A program made the position numbers and the translations under genes. Below, one piece after another: positions 57,301-64,000 of a stretch of DNA of 64,000 bases. The first letter of the stretch is position 1. Each line of letters starts with the position of its first letter. Origin of the DNA: Nematostella vectensis (lineage: Eukaryota; Cnidaria; Anthozoa; Actiniaria; Edwardsiidae); the NCBI RefSeq assembly GCF_932526225.1, contig NC_064039.1, positions 10,990,139-11,054,138 on the forward strand. Direction: 5' to 3'. The notes below the pieces were generated by a model. That model was not told the DNA's origin, did not search any database, and saw nothing but the letters and a program-made list of their open reading frames with translations.

Positions 57301-59646
57301 TTGACTGACAAAAGAGTATATGCAGTTGACTGTCGAGAGCTTGGGTGGATATTCTACAACTGCAATGACAGCAAAAGCTTTGCACACCAAAATGTGGGCT
57401 ACAAATTATTGTTGTAGTATGATTATTTATTCTGTAAAAGAGTGCTAAAAAGAGTGTAATTAGTTTAGTTCACAAGGCTACGAATCCTGCATTGTACCTT
57501 ATAATTAACTGTATTTAGAACAAATATAGGCTCGGTATGACATTGGTGAACCAATATTTTGAGCCATGACCCTTGCTCTGGTTCTTTATGGTACCTTGAC
57601 AAGTCTAGGCCAAGGCATTCAAAGCATTTTGTTCATTTTTGTTAACCAGTTTCCCTCCCAACTCTCTATTGGGTCTGCCCTTCATGGAAATATCATTTTT
57701 ACAACATACCAATTTCTATGCCAAGGTTAGTGATGCATTTTGATCCTCCATATTCACTCACTCCAGCATCAACAAGTAAACTCCTAACATCTGACAAGGT
57801 ATTCTATGACAAATATGCCAAGAAAAATACATGTTAAGCACGCATAAACCAGCACAGACGCTTTGCATGGCATGTGGTATACTCTAGTATGTTTTACTGT
57901 GTATTCAATCCCTTCATATGGAATACACCCAATCTACTGTATGGTTCCTAGGAGACAATGTTACTAGAAGACTAATACTAACAGACAATCTTATAAGCAC
58001 CAGGAAATTGCTATACTTAAAACTAAAAAAAAATGTATTTCTTGCATCCAAAAAAACAGACAAGCACTGAAATAGATGAATGAACAGAAGGGATTGCAAA
58101 TTAAAAAAACAGTGACATAAGTTATATTCACTAAAGAATAGTGACTAGGTAGATTTGATCTTGTTTCAAATTATAATTAATATTCAAACTCATAGCAGAA
58201 AAAAATGTTTAAATTAAAAAAGGGGAATTAGAGATGAGTAAGCAAGACATACCGACAGGTGCATAAATGGACAGATACACAGTTACCTGATAATCAAATA
58301 AAGAGTTTGCCTGCAAAGCTTTTGCTCCAAGCAATGTTTTCCACATCTTGCCTCTTAAGTCGGATGGTACACCACATTTAATAAACTTGCGTAGCTTCAT
58401 TGACCACAGGAAAGATAAACAATTAATTGAAAATTTTCTAAAGCCTGAATAAACACTAGTGACATAAAAGCTGACATGTTTAATTGCTATTCATGAAATT
58501 TGTTATTCAGAAGATAATAAGGTTGGATTCGCTCTGGCCTGGGTATACTGTATCAAAGCCAAGAGTAAGTGAAGGCCTGGGTACTAGTCAAGTCAGTGAG
58601 CTTCCTAGTAAGGGTGGGTGCTGTAAATATGCATCTGAAAAATTCCACTGGTTATACTAGTTTGGAAGGCACAACAGAGCTAGGCTCCAAATCAAGTCCC
58701 CCATCATGTGTATTGTTAGTAAGCAATGTCATAGAGGGCGGTCACTGCCAGAGGGTTTATGGCATCCCCTTACATCCCTTCTACTAAGATAACTTTTAGT
58801 GCAGCATGAAGAGACAGAACCTCTGGTTTTAGTGTCCTTATTAAGAGAAGACAGGAAGCAATGGTGATAGGGTCACTGTACCTATCTCTTCTTTCTTAAT
58901 TCATAAAACCCCCTTTCAGTCTTAAAAAACTGGGATTACATTTATAAAAATCTACAAAATGCTTGATGAAGACACTTGAATGCTTGAATATACAAATTAG
59001 ACACCAGTTTAAGGTGGGGGGTGCCCTTTGCCTTCACCTACAGTAGTTCTGTCCGGGGGGGGGGGGGGGAGCGGCAGGCATACACAGGGGGTTCCAGGGT
59101 GCGTGCGCACTTCCTTTGGCTGCAAAAAGTGGGTCATTTCTTATTAAGGAATCTTCAAGTACTATTCCTTTTCCATATAATTCCATATGATTGTGCCCCC
59201 CCCCCCCCCCAACCAATTATGTGTACGCGCCTAGAGAGGGGTGCCCTTTGCCTTCAGCTAAAGTGTAGCTACAGTATATGCGCCTTTCTGTGCAAGATGT
59301 TAGTCATACCTGAAAAGGCGAGAGAAGTTGACCGGATCCCCATTGGTCTAGCTGGTTTCTCAATGCTTTGTCCAACTTCTTCGAACACGAGTCATCGCTG
59401 GACAATAAAAGAATAAGATTCTAATCTTTCTTTTGTATCAAACCAAAGCTTATAAGAGTAGCATAAATATCGAACCCATATTTATAAACTAGAGAGATTT
59501 CAGTACAAATACCTGTAATTATGACACCTGTGATCGTCTTCGAAGTAAGGGGTTCCTTGTTTGAACACAGCAAATCCATAACGATCGAATCGTAGAACGT
59601 TTTCATCGAGAACTGTTTTGGATTGAGGTGTGAGGTTGTCGCCCAT
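48308..59646 (-). CDS. TBC-domain Rab GTPase-activating protein, 18 exons, 630 aa
   Basis: Minus-strand exons: 59646-59513, 59397-59310, 58394-58287, 57803-57710, 56975-56856, 56290-56165, 55560-55514, 55188-55112, 54603-54534, 53787-53673, 53197-53147, 52730-52664, 51430-51324, 50421-50350, 49945-49727, 49534-49380, 48906-48808, 48451-48308. All phases agree. The TBC domain runs from exon 3 (CGVPSDLRGKMWKTLLGA) to about exon 13. The arginine-finger motif IMLDVERSFPTH spans exons 5-6 and the glutamine-finger motif VSYCQG ends exon 6, so it should stimulate GTP hydrolysis by a Rab GTPase. Later landmarks are EDAFWCLVSLFERPKYL and PLMYLTPWFMALYTS. Exons 14-18 encode a basic, then S/T/P-rich tail (EPRRKRQKTN, RRSQRLAAQRMPLK). 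If exon 14 is not spliced at GTACGC, a TGA at 50,336-50,338 gives a 429-residue form. Exons 6 and 13 are flanked by boundary-seeded tandem repeats. Confidence 0.9.
50120..50335. mobile_element. Second copy of the 255 bp MITE, inverted
   Basis: Reading the complement reproduces the body of the 35,602-35,856 element (ACGGAAAACACGAAAATTAT versus ACGGAAAATGC; GGATGGCCTGTTAAAT shared). It abuts the end of TBC exon 14, and the alternative stop at 50,336-50,338 lies at its border. Confidence 0.65.
50649..51333 (-). repeat. Minisatellite of about 17 copies, 40 bp, seeded from the TBC exon 13 donor
   Basis: The exon 13 end reads, on the minus strand, GACAAGCGAGAGA|GTAAGTAAACTTC. The array repeats AAGCG(T/G)GAGA|GT(A/G)AGTGAACTTC, then ACGCGTGTTATCTTTCG, at an exact 40-base period. 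Nearly every copy retains GTGAGT or GTAAGT after the exon-derived GAGA. The array fills intron 13. Confidence 0.95.
51421..52625 (-). repeat. Minisatellite of about 20 copies, 60 bp, seeded from the TBC exon 13 acceptor and exon start
   Basis: Exon 13 begins after CCATAG on the minus strand with TATGAGCAAGGCGTTCCTTG. Every 60-base unit repeats a TCATAG|TATGAGCAAGG-type acceptor plus about 45 bases of exon 13 text, up to GTGTCCGTGTGG. The 60-base period makes long artefactual open frames on both strands. Units fall into subtypes, and a 240-base four-unit block occurs twice (51,721-51,960 and 51,961-52,200). The copy nearest the exon has an insertion (GGCATGAC) that changes frame relative to the others. 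Confidence 0.95.
53908..54378. mobile_element. MITE-like element with GCGCTTATT ends, carrying a nested MITE
   Basis: The left end TAATGATTCGAATAGGCGCC and right end GTGCTTATTCGAATTATTAC form an inverted pair. Similar AATAAGCGCCTC text occurs at 29,500-29,570. It lies in TBC intron 9 and is interrupted by the element at 54,046-54,192. Confidence 0.65.
54046..54192. mobile_element. 147 bp MITE nested in the previous element
   Basis: Ends are TAGCCTCGTTCCCAGGCT and AGCCTGGGGACGAGGCTA, near-perfect inverted repeats that include a TA at each border. The interior has no gene. Confidence 0.75.
55895..56185 (-). repeat. Five copies of the TBC exon 6 end and donor, 70 bp main period
   Basis: The real exon 6 end is, on the minus strand, CAAGTCTCTTACTGTCAAG|GTATGTG. 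Copies with CAACTCTCTTATTGTCAAG|GTATGC lie at about 56,110, 56,040 and 55,970, and a more distant copy near 55,903. The exon text encoding the glutamine-finger region is recognisable in each. Confidence 0.9.
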
Positions 59647-60123
59647 CTTGCCTTTAACTCGTTCCTTTGGCTATGCTGATTATATTTGCTGAGAAAAGAT
59701 CTTAATTAAAGCATTTCAAGGCAGACCCATAAACAAAACTTTAGTGATGTAGTCGAGAATGAAAGCTTTGAGACGTGAATAGGATGTTGTTGAAGGAATC
59801 GAAACAAAAAATTCAAAACAACCGCGCTTTCTTGGAGCCTGGTGACGGGGATTCTCTTTAACACAGGCAACCATAACCTTTGTACTTATTGTTTTTTTTA
59901 TTTGTTCCAATGTTAATTGCAACATTTGGTTTAATCTATTTTCTCGTGCTTTCATACATGATTTATGTACAGATGCTGGATAAAAAATATGGAAGACTGA
60001 CACAAAGAAAGATCTAGAGACAAGAAAAATAGTTGTCCGTGGGAGTCTGGGTACTAACCGCCATTTTCAAAGTTCCAACACCAACCAAACAAGCATTCTT
60101 ACTCCCCACTATTATCCGTCAGA
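59647..60123. promoter_or_regulatory. Bidirectional promoter between the TBC and survivin genes
   Basis: The two start codons face away from each other 477 bases apart. ACCGCCATTTTCAAAG near 60,057-60,072 combines a YY1/E2F-like CCGCCATTTT with TTCAAA, the reverse of the CHR element TTTGAA found in cell-cycle promoters, 50 bases before the survivin ATG. This fits G2/M expression of survivin but is inference from short motifs. Confidence 0.45.
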
Positions 60124-62070
60124 ATGGATTCAACTGAATACTCTTTTGAGATGAATATGGAGAAGAAGCGCCTCGAAACTTTCAAGGATTGGCCTTTTAA
60201 CCATATGGACTGCAAATGTACGGCAGAAAAGGTTTGTTCAAAGAGTTCTTATTCGTGTTCGGTTCTAGCTTGCTGTTTTCAAGCGTTTCATGGTTTCTTG
60301 AAATCCTCATTCGTTGTTGCTGTATTGCTAGATGGCTGCGGCTGGCTTCTATCACTGTGAGACAGATGATGATCCCGATGTAGCAAGGTGCTTTGTATGC
60401 TTCAAGGAGCTCGATGGCTGGGAACCCGAAGATGATCCGTGGTATGTATAACTTATTTTAAGTTACATCTTCATCTAGATGTAAAGTACCAGTAGATGTG
60501 AAGTTTTTTTTAGAACTTCTTTATAAGTTCCATCTTGAACACTGTTAGTAATACTTGGTTATCATACTAAGAAGCTGCCAATATTTTTAATTCATTAAAG
60601 GCTATAGCTATAAATGTGTCGCCCATTTGGTAACATGGGAAAGAACAAGCTTTTCAGACTGAAATGGGATCTGAAATGATATTAGAGAGTGGAGCTTTTT
60701 TATCATTTTTTGGGACTCACCTTTGATATACAGGCCCGTACCCAGGGTTTTTATTGGGGGGGGGGGGGGGTGCGGAATCTGAAAAAGGTGACCTAATTTT
60801 TCCAGGGGGGAGGGGGAGGGAGGGAGTTCTCTGATAAAAATCTGACCACCCCCCCCCCAAAAAAAAGGATTTTTTTATGCCTTTGCAGTATCTCCATGGG
60901 ACGTTTATTGTCGGAATGGCTACATACCAGAGAGATCTTTCTTATGCTTTATAGTTTTTTCTTTAAATAGCATGTCTATTGAGAACCAAAAGTGGACCTT
61001 TCGACCGTTTGTGTGTTCGCACCCCTTGCACTCCCCCTGGGTACGGGCTAGATAGATAGATAGATAGATAGATAGACTTTATTTAAGACAGGCTGATATA
61101 TTATTTACTAGGAAGGGTGATCAGTGCCCTCCCTCTGATACAGTCTCTATTTATTAAAATCCACATTTTTTCCCATTCCTAGGCAGGAGCACAAGAAACA
61201 CTCGCCTAAATGTGAGTTTGTCAAACTGAACAAATCCTCAAATGAAATAACAGTGCAGCAATTTCTTGAGCTTGAAGCAAATCGTCAAGCTAACCGAATG
61301 GTAAGTGAAAGAAATTAGAGCTACAGGGCCAGTTCTTAGAAAGCAGGTTAGCCCTAACCCAGGGATAAATACGGCTATCTTTGATATTTGATTGTATAAA
61401 AAGGCCATTCATCCCCGGGTTAGAGTTAACCTGCTTTCTTAGGAACCTGGCCCAGAAGGGCTAATGCTCAAAACATCAGCAATACAACTCTGTTTTTACA
61501 GAGGCATAAAACATATAGGGTGTATAGCATAGTCTGTCAACCCCCATCTACCATGAATCAAAAAAGTCTACACTATATTACACCATACAACAGTTGAATT
61601 ATATATAAGCTTGAGGCACAAGGGCACATAGCATAATCTGTCATGTCATCCATCATGTGTGCAATTAATGGATACATTTTATTTAGCTAAACTAACAATT
61701 TACCCCTTTCAAATTATGTCTGCATGATAGATAATGATAGTGTATAGCACAAGGCTATCTTCCACTTTCACGGGCTATCACATGTGTATCTGAATGACGA
61801 AATATATCATCAACTACCATGCATACTTTCAAATTACATAAAATTATTGTTACACTCCATGATGAGAGTTTGTTATTGTGGGCTTTCAAGTGCTTATGAG
61901 AATTACAATTTTAATTGACTACCAAAGATCATTTGAAAGGACTTTAAAGTGTTCAATTGCATCATTTGATTCTATTCCAGAGAAAATATGTTGATGCAAA
62001 TCTAAAGGATTTTGAGCACATGCGTGACCAAGCAAGAGAAGAAATGATGAAACTTGTTCCTGAGCCCTGA
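60124..62070 (+). CDS. BIRC5: Survivin-type BIR protein, 4 exons, 141 aa
   Basis: Exons: 60124-60231, 60332-60441, 61183-61300, 61981-62070; phases 0,2,0 agree. A single BIR domain spans exons 1-3: [10 protein letters not shown], then AAAGFYHC, then [18 protein letters not shown] with the zinc ligands CxxC, and HKKHSPKC with the His and last Cys. The C-terminal part ([15 protein letters not shown] then [17 protein letters not shown]) is a long charged helix, as in survivin, where it joins INCENP and borealin in the chromosomal passenger complex. The length equals that of vertebrate survivin. A polyadenylation signal AATAAA lies at about 62,165, giving a 3' UTR of roughly 100 bases. Survivin acts in chromosome segregation and cytokinesis and can oppose apoptosis. 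Confidence 0.95.
60731..61050. mobile_element. MITE-like repeat, about 320 bp, related copy at 12,725-12,945
   Basis: GCCCGTACCCAGGG at the left is matched by inverted CCCTGGGTACGGGC at the right. The interior has G- and C-homopolymers and the text shared with the 12.7 kb copy. It lies in survivin intron 2 and is followed by a TAGA microsatellite (about 61,050-61,078). Confidence 0.8.
61050..61078. repeat. (TAGA)n microsatellite
   Basis: About six to seven TAGA units directly follow the right end of the MITE-like element. Confidence 0.9.
61328..61451. mobile_element. Short MITE with ends like the 4.86 kb transposon
   Basis: Ends GGGCCAGTTCTTAGAAAGCA and TGCTTTCTTAGGAACCTGGC are inverted. 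The interior shares the GCCCTAACCCAGGGATAAAT pattern with the left end of the transposon at 38,576 (GCGCTAACCCAGGGTTAAAT). It is probably a non-autonomous relative. It lies in survivin intron 3. Confidence 0.65.
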
Positions 62071-63077
62071 AAGTTTTTTTTTTGTAAATATAATAATAGA
62101 CATAATAGACATATGATCTTTCCGTCTTTAACACTCTTTGTTAATGTATCATTTACTTGTGTAAAATAAACTTTGAATATAACAGAAGTTAGAACTGGTA
62201 GTTTTGAGCAAGCAACAGTGTGCATCTATGTCTGTCTGGTAGAGATTAAAGGGGATTAGTGGGAGCTTTAATATGGCAAACACTTCTTGATGTGGCAAGC
62301 TAAGAAAACATGATTCAACACATGCATTCTGAAAAAAAAAAAAGGCAAACCTTTCTGGCTATCAGAGCCTAAAGGAGAAAACTTACTGGGAAACATGTTT
62401 TCACTTTTTGATGGGGCAAGCTAAAAAAACATGACGCAAAAAAAAATTGGGGGGGTTCTATAAAGGGGGGGCACCCAAAAAAATGTTTACAATGAAAGGG
62501 GAGCTCTGAAATTTAAAGGTGTCTTGAGTAAAAATCTTCCCTCTCCCCCTCTGGATGTAATTAATGAACACTCCCTTAGAGCCTAAGCCTAACTTACTGG
62601 AAAACATGTTTTCCTCCTATGAATCTCCTCTTGCCTATTTTTCATTTTTATGGTTTTACCAAGTTCACTCCGACCAAAACCATTCACAAGGTTTGTTCTA
62701 GATTTCTTTGAACCTGATTTGGGGCACAAACTTTTCGGAGGTGTCTACGACTCAAACACGAAGACGACCCTTCTAAAATTATGAAAATATGATTGAGCAA
62801 ATTACAATCAATTCTTAGCCTTTTTGTGTTATCGATAAGAGGCAATTATTGAGCACTCTGTGAAGTTAGAAAAAAAGAAGACTGTAATAACGCACTTTGC
62901 GATAAAAAAAGGCTAACGCATTTTTTAATTAACCAGAGTTTCAATTTCTTGCGCACTTATAATTGAATTGACGTACTTCGTGAGTACTTCCAATTATGAC
63001 GTCACAGACTATTTGAATTACGAGTGTGACTTCTGATCTACCCGTAAAAATGTGAAGCCTACCCCCGTGAAAAGGCA
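62071..63077. other. Spacer between survivin and the CIMIP2-like gene
   Basis: The first 100 bases are survivin 3' UTR. Nothing else codes. Two GGAAAACATGTTTTC-like palindromic pieces lie near 62,390 and 62,600, with similar surrounding text (AGAGCCTAAG, CTTACTGG), indicating a duplicated repeat. TGACGTCA-like sites lie near 62,995, upstream of the next gene. Confidence 0.55.
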
Positions 63078-64000
63078 ATGGCTACGGACACGGTTCTAAA
63101 CACCACCATCCATACTCTCCAGGATCTGCGACACCTTCCAGGGTGAGTCAAAGGGCTTTCTTCCACCATGCAAATCATGAATGCAGAGTGCGCGTGCAAA
63201 GAATTTGTTTTTAGAACTAACAAAGATGTTTTGCGTCTCACTTCTTGAATATGAATATACTCTTTTTCATAAATATATTATTTTTTAAGATCATTGCTCT
63301 AAAACATTCTGCCGGGAATTTCTCTTTAAATGAATACCAGCCTTGGTCAAAAAAAGTGTAGGGTTCTAACCGTCCGACAAAAATAAAATATCTGTGCGCG
63401 CGTATTTTTTGCTCGATACAGGCCAGGGGTGGAGCTGAAGAAAATGTATTTATCTCGAGCTGTTTCGGTAAATGTAGAAAACAAAAAAAAGGAGTGGATT
63501 GGCACTTACCTTACAAAATACAGAACTTACTTTCTATTCCATCTTTTTTTTTTATCTTACAGAAAGCGCCAATGTACCAGAAGAATAAGTCTCTTTGTAG
63601 GGGCGGATACAGGGGGGTGGATATACACCCCCTTTTTGAGTAAAAAAAATCGAAAAGTCACATTGTTTGAAGAAAATGAATGTCTGAGGGACGGGAGGTA
63701 CTGTCCATTTTCCTTCGCCTGCTTGACTTTGCTGACGCGACAAATCTAATTCAGCATGAAGAATTGTAAGATCTATAATAAAGCGACATATCAAGAACCA
63801 CTGGATTAGTAATAGGCCGTCTATCCGGCCATTATCCACTCCCTGCTTTGACATATTTTTTTATTTACTTCTCAGTGTACGGATGCCACTGACCCAATAC
63901 CTTTTATTTTTTCTTATTCAGGTACGCAGGCTTCAGGCCCCAGCAACAATGGCGCTACGGGGACACATTCGGTAACGATACGGCGAAATACTTCCAAGAC
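63078..64000 (+). CDS. CIMIP2/FAM166-like (UPF0605) ciliary protein, first two exons
   Basis: Exon 1 is 63078-63142 (ATG, ends CCAGG|GTGAGT, phase 2) and exon 2 starts at 63,922 after TTCTTATTCAG and runs off the window. The split reading gives an N-terminus, then LPG joined to YAGFRPQQQWRYGDTFGNDT. An LPGY-GF-PQ-(K/R)Y-G-TFG pattern is typical of the FAM166/CIMIP2 and related microtubule inner proteins found in cilia and sperm tails. A polyproline or enzyme signature is absent. Only about 48 residues are visible, so the exact member cannot be named. Confidence 0.6.

Noticed and set aside
63429-63854. Short frames upstream of CIMIP2-like exon 2
   Set aside because: They lie within intron 1 of that gene and include repeat-like text and a poly-A/T tract; no splice support.
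1-64000. tRNA or rRNA genes
   Set aside because: I saw no segment with a convincing cloverleaf and A/B boxes or rRNA core sequence; a tRNAscan or Rfam run would be decisive.

Overview
The window joins two very different kinds of DNA. Positions 1 to about 10,240 are GC-rich, gene-dense and intronless. They hold the right-hand part of an endogenous double-stranded DNA virus of the Polinton-like/adintovirus-like type: a DNA-polymerase-like gene, a superfamily 1 helicase, an HNH nuclease domain, a packaging ATPase, a major capsid protein, a penton-like protein, three other probable virion proteins, and tandem repeats at the end. Several genes carry frameshifts or stops, so this copy looks decayed. 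Its left end lies outside the window.

From about 10,250 to 64,000 the DNA is AT-rich animal DNA with spliced genes and many small transposons. Gene content, short introns full of MITE-like repeats, G homopolymers and promoters with NRF1-like (GCGCATGCGC) and YY1-like (AAGATGGCGG) sites suggest a cnidarian, probably a sea anemone or other anthozoan. This is inference; no search was run.

Layout: a 4.2 kb transposon with roughly 1 kb inverted arms and TTAA ends (11,066-15,301); a decayed minus-strand RING-finger gene (about 15,990-19,021); a seven-exon plus-strand gene for a DUF229 (sulfatase-like) membrane protein (19,462-36,386) with a CR1-like LINE in intron 1; a convergent eight-exon minus-strand heparanase gene (46,952-37,390) with a 4.86 kb DNA transposon in its fourth intron; an 18-exon minus-strand TBC-domain Rab-GAP gene (59,646-48,308); head-to-head with it a four-exon survivin/BIRC5 gene (60,124-62,070); and the first two exons of a CIMIP2/FAM166-like ciliary protein gene (63,078 onward). 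I assembled the exons by hand. Splice phases agree at every junction in the four main gene models, and heparanase, the Rab-GAP and survivin keep their key residues.

The most unusual signal is that five minisatellites or short tandem arrays in three unrelated host genes were each seeded from an exon-intron boundary, so the array repeats a real splice site plus a piece of exon: DUF229 exon 3 donor (about 31 copies), heparanase exon 4 donor (3), Rab-GAP exon 6 donor (5), Rab-GAP exon 13 donor (about 17) and Rab-GAP exon 13 acceptor (about 20). Rab-GAP exon 13 has such arrays on both sides.
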